The translations under genes were made by a program, and so were the position numbers. A model generated the notes under the pieces. The model worked only from the letters and a program-made list of their open reading frames with translations, was not told the DNA's origin and ran no database searches. Positions 23,491 through 31,661 of a stretch of DNA of 49,045 nucleotides are shown in pieces (the first letter of the stretch is position 1; each line of letters starts with the position of its first letter). The stretch is from Myxococcales bacterium (GTDB lineage: Bacteria > Myxococcota_A > Polyangia > Haliangiales > Haliangiaceae): assembly GCA_011526095.1 (NCBI GenBank), contig WYBA01000211.1, forward strand, positions 1 through 49,045. Direction: 5' to 3'.

Positions 23491-24162
23491 CTACGCCGCG
23501 TGCTGGCGCAGGAACGCCAGCGTCCGCTCCCACGCCAGCTGCGACGCGGCCGGGTCGTGGACCTCGGGCCGGCGGTCGTTGAAGAACGCGTGGTCGGCGT
23601 CGTAGACGTGCAGCTCCATCGACTTGCCGGCCGCGCGCAGCTTGGACTGGATGTCCTTCGCCGCCTCGGGCTTGGCCCAGCCGTCCTTCGCCGCGAAGTG
23701 GGCGAGCACGGGGGCCTCGACGTGGCTCCACTCCTGCGGCCCCGGCACGCCGTAGAACGGCACCGAGGCGCACAGCCCGCGCACCTGGCACGCGGTCGCG
23801 AACGTCAGCGCGCCGCCCATGCAGAAGCCCATCGCCGCGACCTTGCCGGTGCACCGCGGGTGCGCCTTGAGGTACGCCACGGCGCCGGCGATGTCGTCCA
23901 TCGCGCGCGGCCAGTCGAGCGCGTTCATCAGCGCGCTCGCCTCGGCGGCGTCCCTGGCGAGCTTGCCCCGGTACAGGTCCGGGACGACGACGACGAAGCC
24001 CTCGGCGGCGAGGCGCTCCGCCACCGACTGGATCTGGTCGTTGACGCCCCACCACTCCTGCAGCAGCACGACGCCGGGCGCCTGGCCCGCGCCGGGCGGC
24101 AGCGCGAGCGCGCCTTCGATGGCCTGGTTCGTCCGCGACGTGAACGCGACTCTCTCGATCAT
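23491..24162 (-). CDS. Dienelactone hydrolase family protein
   Basis: This is a 223-residue cytoplasmic alpha/beta hydrolase. The catalytic triad typical of dienelactone hydrolase is visible as C114 (GFCMGGA), D160 (HFAAKDGW) and H191 ([10 protein letters not shown]), with the supporting E36 (LLQEWWG). Dienelactone hydrolases open the lactone ring in chlorocatechol breakdown, but many relatives act on other esters, and no catechol genes are near. The ATG at 24162 has GGGGAGA just upstream. It is divergent from argH with 40 bp between the starts. Confidence 0.9.
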   Translation of the reverse strand: MIERVAFTSRTNQAIEGALALPPGAGQAPGVVLLQEWWGVNDQIQSVAERLAAEGFVVVVPDLYRGKLARDAAEASALMNALDWPRAMDDIAGAVAYLKAHPRCTGKVAAMGFCMGGALTFATACQVRGLCASVPFYGVPGPQEWSHVEAPVLAHFAAKDGWAKPEAAKDIQSKLRAAGKSMELHVYDADHAFFNDRRPEVHDPAASQLAWERTLAFLRQHAA

Positions 24163-24188
24163 GGCTCTCCCCTTCGAGGTGGCGTCGT

Positions 24189-24194
24189 TATACT
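24189..24194 (+). promoter_or_regulatory. Putative -10 box (TATACT) before argH
   Basis: TATACT ends 8 nt before the argH ATG at 24203. No ribosome site is present, so a leaderless or nearly leaderless mRNA is likely. I see no good -35 box. Confidence 0.4.
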
Positions 24195-24202
24195 GCGACG
24201 CC

Positions 24203-25636
24203 ATGAGCGGCACCAAGGGCGCACGCGGCCGACGATTCGAAGGCGGGCTCGCTCCCGACGCGGCGGCGGTCAACGCCTCGGTCGGGTTCGACTGGCGCCT
24301 GCTCCCGCACGACGTCGACGGGTCGATCGCGCACGCGCGGATGCTCGGGCGCCAGGGCATCATCCCCGCCGCCGACGTCGACGCGATCGTCGCCGGGCTG
24401 CTCGCGGTGCGCGGGCGCCTCGACCGCGGCGAGGTCGAGTGGGACGAGGCGCTCGAGGACGTCCACATGAACGTCGAGGCGCGCCTGATCGACGACGTCG
24501 GCGACGCCGGCCGGCGCCTGCACACCGGGCGCAGCCGCAACGACCAGGTCGCGACCGACCTGCGGCTGTACGCGCGCGCCTCGGCGGCGCGGCTCGTCGA
24601 CGGGATCGACGCGCTCCGACGCGCGCTGCTCGGCCAGGCGCGCCGCCACGTCGACACGCTGATGCCCGGGTACACGCACCTGCAGCGCGCGCAGCCGGTG
24701 CGCGCCGCGCACCACTTCCTCGCCTACGACGCGATGATGGCGCGCGACCGCGGCCGGATCGAGGACGCGGCCCGCCGCGCCGGCGAGTCGCCGCTCGGCT
24801 CCGGCGCGCTCGCCGCGACGACGTTCGCGATCGACCGCGAGGGCGTCGCGGCCGACCTCGGCTTCACCGGCGTCACCCGCAACAGCCTCGACGCCGTCGG
24901 CGATCGCGACTTCGCGATCGAGCTGGTCGCGGCGTGCGCGCTCGCCCAGGTCCACCTGTCGCGGCTCGGCGAGGAGCTGGTCCTGTGGACGTCGCAGGAG
25001 TTCGGGTTCGCCCGGCTGCCCGACGCCTACTCGTCGGGCTCGAGCCTGATGCCGCAGAAGAAGAACCCGGACCTCGCCGAGCTGATCCGCGGCAAGGCCG
25101 GGCGCGTGATGGGCGCGTGGGTGACGCTGATGACCGTCGTCAAGGGCCTGCCGCTGGCCTACAACAAGGACCTGCAGGAGACGCAGGAGCCGCTGTACGA
25201 CGCGGTCGAGACGCTCGATGCCTCGCTCCGCGTCGCCGCCGGGATGGTCGAGACGATGGAGCTCGACGTCGCGCGGCTGCGCGCCGCCGTCGGCGAGGGC
25301 CACCTCGTCGCGACCGAGCTCGCCGATTACCTCGTGGCCAAGGGCGTGCCGTTCCGCGACGCCCACGACGTCGCCGGCGCGCTCGTGCGCAAGGCGATCG
25401 CGCGCGGCGTCGAGCTCGCCGCGCTGTCGCTCGACGAGCTGCGTGCCGAGCACGCCGCGTTCGACGCCGACGTGTCCGGCTGGCTCGACCCGGCGCGCGC
25501 CGCGGACCGCCGCGACGTGATCGGCGGGCCGGCGCGCGGCCGGATCCTCGCCGAGATCGACCGCATCGCCGCGGCGCTCCCGCCGCCGCCGCCGCCAGAA
25601 GATCAGAGCCGCACGCTAGGGAAGGAGTCACGATGA
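24203..25636 (+). CDS. argH: Argininosuccinate lyase
   Basis: This is a 477-residue enzyme that cleaves argininosuccinate to arginine and fumarate, the last step of arginine synthesis. The family blocks are all present: [39 protein letters not shown], and the catalytic-serine loop [12 protein letters not shown] (S280/S281). Length is normal, with a short Pro-rich tail (PPPPPPED). The ATG at 24203 gives the expected N-terminus. Its TGA overlaps the lysA start by 4 nt, so arginine and lysine synthesis steps are translationally coupled here. argG and argF are not in the window. Confidence 0.96.
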   Translation: MSGTKGARGRRFEGGLAPDAAAVNASVGFDWRLLPHDVDGSIAHARMLGRQGIIPAADVDAIVAGLLAVRGRLDRGEVEWDEALEDVHMNVEARLIDDVGDAGRRLHTGRSRNDQVATDLRLYARASAARLVDGIDALRRALLGQARRHVDTLMPGYTHLQRAQPVRAAHHFLAYDAMMARDRGRIEDAARRAGESPLGSGALAATTFAIDREGVAADLGFTGVTRNSLDAVGDRDFAIELVAACALAQVHLSRLGEELVLWTSQEFGFARLPDAYSSGSSLMPQKKNPDLAELIRGKAGRVMGAWVTLMTVVKGLPLAYNKDLQETQEPLYDAVETLDASLRVAAGMVETMELDVARLRAAVGEGHLVATELADYLVAKGVPFRDAHDVAGALVRKAIARGVELAALSLDELRAEHAAFDADVSGWLDPARAADRRDVIGGPARGRILAEIDRIAAALPPPPPPEDQSRTLGKESR

Positions 25637-26898
25637 CGACGTTCGAGTACCAGGGCGACGAGCTGCACTGCGAGGGCGTGTCCTTGGCGCGGATCGCCGC
25701 CGAGGTCGGCACCCCCGTCTACGTCTACAGCCGCGGCGAGCTGGAGCGCGCGTACCGCGCATTCGACGCCGCGCTCGCCGGCGTGGATCACCAGATCTGC
25801 TACAGCGTGAAGGCGAACTCGTCGCTGGGGATCCTCAGCGTGCTGGCCAGGCTCGGCGCGGGCGCGGACATCGTGTCGGGCGGCGAGCTGTACCGGTGGC
25901 AGCGCGCCGGCGGGGACCCGGGCAAGGTCGTGTTCTCCGGCGTCGGCAAGACCGAGGCCGAGATGCGCACCGCGCTCGCCGCGAAGATCCTCGCGTTCAA
26001 CGTCGAGTCCGACGAGGAGCTGCTCACGCTGGACCGCGTCGCGCGCGCCGAGGGCGTGCGCGCGCCGGTGTCGCTGCGGATCAACCCCGACGTCGACGCC
26101 GAGACCCACCCGTACATCTCGACGGGCCTCGCCAAGAACAAGTTCGGCATCTCCGCGAAGAGCGCGCGCGACAGCTTCCGCCGCGCCGCGGACCTGCCTG
26201 GCATCGAGGTCGTCGGCGTCGACTGCCACATCGGCTCGCAGCTCACCAAGACCTCGCCGTTCGCCGACGCGATCGCGCGCCTGGTCGAGCTGATCCTCGA
26301 CCTCGACCGGATGGGCCTCAAGATCAAGGAGCTCGACATCGGCGGCGGGCTCGGCATCGACTACGGCAAGGACGGCGAGGCGCCGCCGCCGTCGCCCGGC
26401 GAGTACGGCGACGTCGTGCGCGCCGCGCTCGCGCCGATCCTGCCGCTGGGCATTCGCCTCTTGTGCGAGCCGGGCCGCGTCATCGTCGGCCGCGCCGGCG
26501 CGCTGCTCACGCGCGTGCTGTACCGCAAGCAGAACGAGGCCAAGCACTTCACGATCGTCGACGCCGCGTTCAACGACCTGATGCGGCCGACGCTGTACGG
26601 CGCCTACCACCCGATGCACCCGGTCAAGCGCGGCGCGCGCGCCGCCGTCGTGACCGACGTCGTCGGCCCGATCTGCGAGACCGGCGACTTCTTCGCGCGC
26701 GACCGCGAGCTGCCCGCCCTCGACCAGGGCGACCTGCTCGCGATCGGCGCCGCCGGCGCCTACGGCTTCGCGATGGCGTCGAACTACAACACCCGCCCGC
26801 GCGCCGCCGAGGTCCTGGTCGCGGGCGCCGGCTACACCGTCATCCGCGACCGCGAGACCCTCGAGCAGCTCCTCGTCAACGAGCGCGTCGCGGGCTGA
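25633..26898 (+). CDS. lysA: Diaminopimelate decarboxylase
   Basis: This is a 421-residue PLP enzyme that decarboxylates meso-diaminopimelate to L-lysine. K60 in CYSVKANSS binds PLP; other landmarks are [36 protein letters not shown], and C348 in [10 protein letters not shown] from the partner active site. Ends with the usual [12 protein letters not shown] segment. The start is fixed by AAGGAG upstream and by the ATGA overlap with argH. It uses the same meso-DAP that the fused MurE/MurF of this window adds to peptidoglycan. Confidence 0.96.
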   Translation: MTTFEYQGDELHCEGVSLARIAAEVGTPVYVYSRGELERAYRAFDAALAGVDHQICYSVKANSSLGILSVLARLGAGADIVSGGELYRWQRAGGDPGKVVFSGVGKTEAEMRTALAAKILAFNVESDEELLTLDRVARAEGVRAPVSLRINPDVDAETHPYISTGLAKNKFGISAKSARDSFRRAADLPGIEVVGVDCHIGSQLTKTSPFADAIARLVELILDLDRMGLKIKELDIGGGLGIDYGKDGEAPPPSPGEYGDVVRAALAPILPLGIRLLCEPGRVIVGRAGALLTRVLYRKQNEAKHFTIVDAAFNDLMRPTLYGAYHPMHPVKRGARAAVVTDVVGPICETGDFFARDRELPALDQGDLLAIGAAGAYGFAMASNYNTRPRAAEVLVAGAGYTVIRDRETLEQLLVNERVAG

Positions 26899-26925
26899 CG
26901 CCCGCGGCGCGGCTCAGCGCCCGCG

Positions 26926-27282
26926 TCACTGCGAGCTGAAGCAGGCGAAGATCGGCGCGCACGCCTCGCTCTCGAACGCGTTGCACGGGTCGTCGCCGAT
27001 CGCGTCGGCGCACGCCTCGGCATCGTCGACCGTCGCGGTGCAGTCGGTCGGGAACGGGTCCATGGCGCACTCGGCCGCGGTGGTCGGCCCGACCGTGACG
27101 CCGTCGCCGCAGTCGACCGTCTCCTGCGGGCCGGCCTCGGCGACGTACTCGCACAGTTCCATCAGCTCGGCCGACGTCAGCGAGCCGAGCGCCTTGTTGC
27201 CATCGAGGCCGGAGCCGCCGCCGCCGCCACAGGCGGCGAGGGCGAGCGCGGTCACGCACACGAGTCCAGTCATGAAGCGCAT
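26926..27282 (-). CDS. Small cysteine-rich lipoprotein
   Basis: This is a 118-residue protein with a signal peptide and lipobox (ALAACGGGG). The mature domain is acidic, with about ten cysteines (ELCEYV, VDCGDG, AECAMD, TDCTAT, EACADA, DPCNAF, EACAPI, FACFSS), probably all in disulphides. It shares the LxSLxxxxxxELC start of its mature domain and the CGGGG linker with the next gene on the same strand, so they are paralogues. The ATG at 27282 has a GAAGGAT ribosome site. The function is unknown; such proteins are common in myxobacterial envelopes. Confidence 0.75.
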   Translation of the reverse strand: MRFMTGLVCVTALALAACGGGGGSGLDGNKALGSLTSAELMELCEYVAEAGPQETVDCGDGVTVGPTTAAECAMDPFPTDCTATVDDAEACADAIGDDPCNAFESEACAPIFACFSSQ

Positions 27283-27335
27283 CTGGTGATCCTTCTCTTG
27301 CTCTTGGTGGTGAGGTGAATCAGGGGGGCCGCCGA

Positions 27336-27722
27336 CTACGCGTCGCCGCCGTCGTCGAACAGCTCGGGGCACTTCTCCATGACCGTGGCGCACGCCGCCG
27401 GCGTCGCGTCGCACGAACGGATCGGGTCGTCCGTCTCCGGCGCCTCGCAATCGAGGCCCGTCCAGGCGGCGATGCCCGCGGTGATGCAATCGTCGAGGCG
27501 GGTCTGCATGCACCCGTCCTGAGCGAACGCCTCCTCGAACAGACAGTCGAGGCCGACCATGCCGGCGATCTCGGCGTCGCTCAGGCCGTCGTCGACGTCG
27601 CCGCACAGCTCGATGAAGTCCGAGTCGGACAGCGAACTCAGCAGGCGATCGTCATCGCCGCCGCCGCCACAGGCGGTCAGCGAGAGCGCAGCAGTGAACA
27701 TGAACGCGGTCAGTAGACGCAT
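27336..27722 (-). CDS. Small cysteine-rich lipoprotein, paralogue of the neighbouring gene
   Basis: This is a 128-residue lipoprotein (lipobox SLTACGGGG). The mature domain is acidic (LSDSDFIELCGDVDDG) with eight to nine cysteines. Its spacing resembles the 118-residue protein 53 bp downstream, suggesting tandem duplication and divergence. I prefer the ATG at 27722 over an in-frame upstream ATG at 27743 because GGGGGAT lies at ribosome-site distance and the signal peptide then begins normally (MRLLTAF). The function is unknown. Confidence 0.75.
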   Translation of the reverse strand: MRLLTAFMFTAALSLTACGGGGDDDRLLSSLSDSDFIELCGDVDDGLSDAEIAGMVGLDCLFEEAFAQDGCMQTRLDDCITAGIAAWTGLDCEAPETDDPIRSCDATPAACATVMEKCPELFDDGGDA

Positions 27723-27788
27723 CAGTAGATCCCCCTGGATCAAGGTAGACGAACGGAGCCCCCAGCATGCGGGGCTGGCCCGGCAGGG

Positions 27789-29810
27789 TCAAGTTGCGCG
27801 GGCGATCTGGACGCGGGCGTCGTTGTAGGTCGCCTGGCCGCCGAGGTCGGCGACGTCCTCACCGATCAGTGCATTCGCGGTGTTGCCGTTGCGGGTGTGA
27901 TGGGACCACATGCCCTTGGGCAGCACGGCGACGCCGCGACGCAGATCACGCGACACCTTCGCGGCGCAGCGGACCTCGCCGAGCTCGTTCCACACGCGGA
28001 CCTCGTCGCCGTCGGCGATCCCGCGCGCGGCGGCGTCCTCGAGGGAGAGCTCGACCGGCACCTCGGCGCGGCGGAGCTGGCCGAAGTACGAGCTGATCTG
28101 CGTCGAGATCGCCGGCGAGATCAGCGCGAGCGGGAACGCATCGGTGGCGGGATCGGGCTGGTAGGCGTAGAGCCCGCCGGTGGCGGCCGCGGCGCGATCG
28201 AGCGCCTCGGGGACGAGGTGGAGCTTGCGGTCGGGCGTCCCCGGCTGGACGTCGACGAACAGCACCGGGCGATCGGTCGGCCCGGGCACGCGCGCGACGC
28301 CGTCGGCGTCGAGCTGGGCGCGCAGCTCGGCGCCGTGCGGGCTCGCGGCGAAGATCGACGCGACCAGCTCGTCCTCGGTCATCGCGTCGCCGGGCCGCAC
28401 CAGGTCCATCCGGCGCAGCAGCTCGCCGAACAGCTCGAGGTTGCTGCGCGCCTGCCCCGGCGCGCGCGCCACCGGGCGGCTGTCGTACATCCGCATCGCG
28501 CCGTAGCCGCGGCGCAGCTCGCGGTGCTCGAGGAACGCCGTCGCCGGCAGGATCACGTCCGCGAGGCGCGCGGTGTCGGTCATCACCTGCTCGTGGACGA
28601 CGACGAACACGTCGTCGCGCGCCAGGCCGTCGCGGACCGCGACCTGGTTGGGCGCGGTCGCCGCCGGGTTGCAGTTGTAGACGAACACCGCCTCGATCCG
28701 CGGGTCGCGCGCGCCGGCGAGCGCGCGCCCGAGCTGGCTCATGTTGATCGTGCGCGTCGGCGCGGGCGGCGCGCCGATCGCCGCCTCGGAGCTCACGGTC
28801 CACGGCGCGTCGCCGTTGGACATCGTGTGGCCGCCGCCGCGGACGCCGTGCTTGCCCGCGACCACCGGCAGCGCGAGCACCGCCGCCGCCGCGCTGCCGC
28901 CGTTGCGGTTGCGCTCGAGCCCCCAGCCGCACCGGATCACCGCGGGCGACGCGGCCGCGTACAGCGCGACGAACCGCTCGAGGTCCGCGACGGCGACGCC
29001 GGCCTCGCGCGCCGCGGCGTCGAGCGACCACCGCGCGGCGCGCCGGCGCAGCTCGTCGACCTCGGCGGCGTGGGCGGCGAGGAACGCCTCGTCGGCCAGG
29101 CCGCGCTCGAACAGCGCGTGGATCAGCGCGAGCGCCACGGGCAGGTCGGTGCCCGGGCGCACCGCCAGGTGCAGGTCGGCCCGGCGCGCCAGCGGCGTGC
29201 GGCGCGGGTCGACGACGATCAGCTTCGCGCCCGCCTCGCGCGCGCGGTCGATGATCGGCACGAGGTGGATGCTCGTCGCGTTGGGGTTCACGCCCCACAG
29301 CACGATCAGCTTGCTGTGGACGTAGTCCTCGAGCGCGACGCCGGGGACGACGCCGTAGATCCCACGCGCCGCGGCCGTCGTCGCCGCCGCGCAGAACGTG
29401 CGGTCGAGGTTCGACGCGCCGAGCCGGCGGAAGAACCGCGTCGCCAGCGCGCCCTCGCTGAGCCAGCCGTTGGAGCCGCCGTAGTGGTAGGGCAGGATCG
29501 CCTCGGCGCCGCTGCGCGCGACGATCGCCTTCAGCCGCGCGGTGACGAGGTCGAGCGCCTCGTCCCAGCTCGCCGCGCGGTAGCGCCCGCTGCCCTTGGC
29601 GCCGTCACGCACCAGGGGCGTCGTCAGCCGCGTCTCGCCGTACAGGTGATCGGCGATCTTGCGGACCTTGCCGCAGATGAAGCCGTCGGTGATCGGCGTG
29701 AGCGTGCCGCCGTTCACCTCGCGGACGCGGCCGTCCTCGACGGTGACCTCGAGGCTGCACAGGTCGGGACAGTCGAGCGGGCACGCGCTGCGCAGCGTCT
29801 GCACGGTCAT
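27789..29810 (-). CDS. Molybdopterin-dependent oxidoreductase, single-subunit type
   Basis: This is a 673-residue protein of the DMSO-reductase family. An N-terminal [4Fe-4S] site (C10, C14, C18, C46; CPLDCPDLCS...FICGK) is followed by molybdopterin-guanine-dinucleotide-binding regions (YGGSNGWLSEG, LWGVNPNAT, DPRRTPLARRADLHLAVRPGTD cut here for length). It also has a C-terminal dinucleotide-binding beta-barrel (GDEVRVWNELGEV). There is no Tat signal, so it is probably cytoplasmic. No electron-transfer or membrane subunits are adjacent, which fits stand-alone BisC/assimilatory-type enzymes. The substrate is unknown. The ATG at 29810 is preceded by CATACT at -10 distance and no ribosome site. 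Confidence 0.9.
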   Translation of the reverse strand: MTVQTLRSACPLDCPDLCSLEVTVEDGRVREVNGGTLTPITDGFICGKVRKIADHLYGETRLTTPLVRDGAKGSGRYRAASWDEALDLVTARLKAIVARSGAEAILPYHYGGSNGWLSEGALATRFFRRLGASNLDRTFCAAATTAAARGIYGVVPGVALEDYVHSKLIVLWGVNPNATSIHLVPIIDRAREAGAKLIVVDPRRTPLARRADLHLAVRPGTDLPVALALIHALFERGLADEAFLAAHAAEVDELRRRAARWSLDAAAREAGVAVADLERFVALYAAASPAVIRCGWGLERNRNGGSAAAAVLALPVVAGKHGVRGGGHTMSNGDAPWTVSSEAAIGAPPAPTRTINMSQLGRALAGARDPRIEAVFVYNCNPAATAPNQVAVRDGLARDDVFVVVHEQVMTDTARLADVILPATAFLEHRELRRGYGAMRMYDSRPVARAPGQARSNLELFGELLRRMDLVRPGDAMTEDELVASIFAASPHGAELRAQLDADGVARVPGPTDRPVLFVDVQPGTPDRKLHLVPEALDRAAAATGGLYAYQPDPATDAFPLALISPAISTQISSYFGQLRRAEVPVELSLEDAAARGIADGDEVRVWNELGEVRCAAKVSRDLRRGVAVLPKGMWSHHTRNGNTANALIGEDVADLGGQATYNDARVQIARAT

Positions 29811-29816
29811 GCCGGC

Positions 29817-29822
29817 AGTATG
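29817..29822 (-). promoter_or_regulatory. Putative -10 box (CATACT) before the molybdopterin oxidoreductase
   Basis: On the minus strand CATACT ends 6 nt before the ATG at 29810. With no ribosome site, this fits a leaderless transcript. Confidence 0.3.
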
Positions 29823-29828
29823 CCCGCA

Positions 29829-31661
29829 CTACCAGGGCGAGGCGACGCCCACGACCATGCCAGCGGCCCCCTCGGGCGTGCCGATCACCGGGGCCAGCCG
29901 GCCGACCTTGGGCACGTCCATGTTGCGCGTCAGGTACGCGCCGGCGAACAGCCCCGCGGTCATCCCGGCGAGCGCGAAGTGCGCGGTGCGCTCGCTCGAC
30001 GGCTCGGCGACGTCGCGGGCGTCGTCGATCGCGGCCTGGATCGACACCGCGATGCCCATGCCGGCGAGCCCGGCGAGGTCGATCAGCGCGACGTGGCCGC
30101 GGCTGAGCTCGGCGTTGCGGCCGATCAGCACGCCGGACACGACGCCGAGGTTGAGCCCGCCGAGGACGAGCGCCTGGCTGACCCGCCCTTTGCCCTCGAA
30201 CACGACCGTCATCAGCCCGCCGCCGATCGCGCCCCACAGCGCGCCGCTGTTGAGCAGCGCGGCGTCGCCGGCGTCGAACCGGAACCGCTCGGCGGTGAGC
30301 GCGGCGACCGTCGCGCCCGCGGTCATCCCGGCGACCGTCACCTGGCCGATCGCGTTGCCCTGGCCCTCCTCGTCGAGGAACAGGCTCGAGACGAGCCCGG
30401 CCTCGACCGCGCCGACCAGCCCACCGGTGATGATGTACGAGCTGGTGCCGACGCTGACGTCGTCGGGGACGCCGTACAGCCCGCCGAGCACGCCGAGCCC
30501 GGCGCCGCCGAAGAACGCGAAGAACCCGGCGCTCTGCTCGTCGAGCACGCCGAACGCGACGCTGCCGACCGCGGCGCCCGCGAACCCGGCGCCGACGATG
30601 AGCTGGCGCCGCCCCGAGGCGGGCTGGCGCGGCAGGCGGATCGCCAGGTCGAGCGCCTGATCGGCGACGACCTCGACCTGGCGCGTGTCGGTGACGCGCC
30701 CCGGGGCCTCGACCGAGACGTCGTAGGTGCCGCGCGCGAGCTCGTCGTCGAACCGACCGATGCCGACGAGCCGCTGGTCGACGAAGATCCGCGCGTCGCC
30801 CGGGACCGCGGTGACGCTGAGCCGGCCGCGCTTCGGCGTCAGGGGCAGGTAGAGGCTGTAGGGCTTGCCGATCGCCACCTCGATCTCGCGCTCGACGACC
30901 TCGTAGCCCGGCAGCTCGACCGTCATCGTGTACGTCCCGGCGGTGACCGGGAACGGCTCGCCGTCGGCGCGCCCGGCGTTGCGGCGGACGCCCAGCTCGT
31001 CGGTCAGCCACACGGAGGCGCGCGACGGGTTGGTCGCGACCTGCAGGCTCGCCGGGAGCTTGCGGAGCACCTGGGCGCGCGCCGCCATCGACCGGCGCAG
31101 CTCGGCGGCGTTCTGCTCGGCGTCGGGGACCTCGCGGACGTAGCGCTCGAGGTAGGCGATCGCCTGCTCGAACTGCAGCAGGCGCTCGTACGCCTGGGCG
31201 ATGTTCTTGAGCGTGCGGTGGTGCGGGACGAGGCAGTACGAGGCCGCGAACTCGCGGATGGCCGCGTGGTAGTCGCCGCGCTCGTCGTAGAGCACCTGGG
31301 CGCGCGCGTAGTGGTCGAACGCGCGCCCCTGCAGGTCGTCGGCGGAGAGCTCGGGGCGGACCGGGCAGTCGTCGATCTCGAGCGCGAGCGCGCGCTTGCC
31401 GATGAAGCCGGTGTCCGACTCCGCGTCGTCGTCCGCGTCGTCGTCCGCGTCGTCGTCCGCGTCGTCGTCCGCGTCGTCGTCCGCGTCGTCGTCCGCGTCG
31501 TCGTCCGCGGCCGGCGCGGCCGGCGCGGCCGGCGCGGCCGGCGCGGCCTCGCCCGTGTCCGGCGCGGGCATCCCGGGCGCGGGCTGGGCGTGGGCGTACC
31601 GGGCCGCCGGCGCGGCGACGATCGTGACGGCGAGCAGCGCGGCGAGCAGCGCCCGCATCAT
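29829..31661 (-). CDS. PEGA/TPR-type envelope protein with acidic repeat and multi-helix C-terminus
   Basis: This is a 610-residue protein with a Sec signal (ends YAHAQ), an Ala/Pro linker and an acidic stretch of seven DDDA units (about 53-80). A TPR-like helical region follows (AFDHYARAQVLYDERGDYHAAIREF...RTLKNIAQAYERLLQFEQAI, read in parts). Then come two PEGA-like beta domains (LQVATNPSRASVWL, LSVTAVPGDARIFVDQRL) and a C-terminal third of about nine Gly/Ala-rich hydrophobic helices. The ATG at 31661 overlaps the kinase stop codon, so it is translated with the kinase. It is probably an inner-membrane or envelope sensor/scaffold partner; PEGA domains are often found with such kinases. Confidence 0.82.
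   Translation of the reverse strand: MMRALLAALLAVTIVAAPAARYAHAQPAPGMPAPDTGEAAPAAPAAPAAPAADDDADDDADDDADDDADDDADDDADDDAESDTGFIGKRALALEIDDCPVRPELSADDLQGRAFDHYARAQVLYDERGDYHAAIREFAASYCLVPHHRTLKNIAQAYERLLQFEQAIAYLERYVREVPDAEQNAAELRRSMAARAQVLRKLPASLQVATNPSRASVWLTDELGVRRNAGRADGEPFPVTAGTYTMTVELPGYEVVEREIEVAIGKPYSLYLPLTPKRGRLSVTAVPGDARIFVDQRLVGIGRFDDELARGTYDVSVEAPGRVTDTRQVEVVADQALDLAIRLPRQPASGRRQLIVGAGFAGAAVGSVAFGVLDEQSAGFFAFFGGAGLGVLGGLYGVPDDVSVGTSSYIITGGLVGAVEAGLVSSLFLDEEGQGNAIGQVTVAGMTAGATVAALTAERFRFDAGDAALLNSGALWGAIGGGLMTVVFEGKGRVSQALVLGGLNLGVVSGVLIGRNAELSRGHVALIDLAGLAGMGIAVSIQAAIDDARDVAEPSSERTAHFALAGMTAGLFAGAYLTRNMDVPKVGRLAPVIGTPEGAAGMVVGVASPW
31422..31505 (-). repeat. 12-bp tandem repeat encoding seven DDDA units
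   Basis: Seven in-frame, identical 12-bp units (GACGACGACGCG on the minus strand) sit just after the signal region of the PEGA protein. A second tandem array of a 9-bp GGCCGGCGC unit follows at about 31509-31548 (Ala-Ala-Pro). Both can change length without breaking the frame. Confidence 0.9.
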
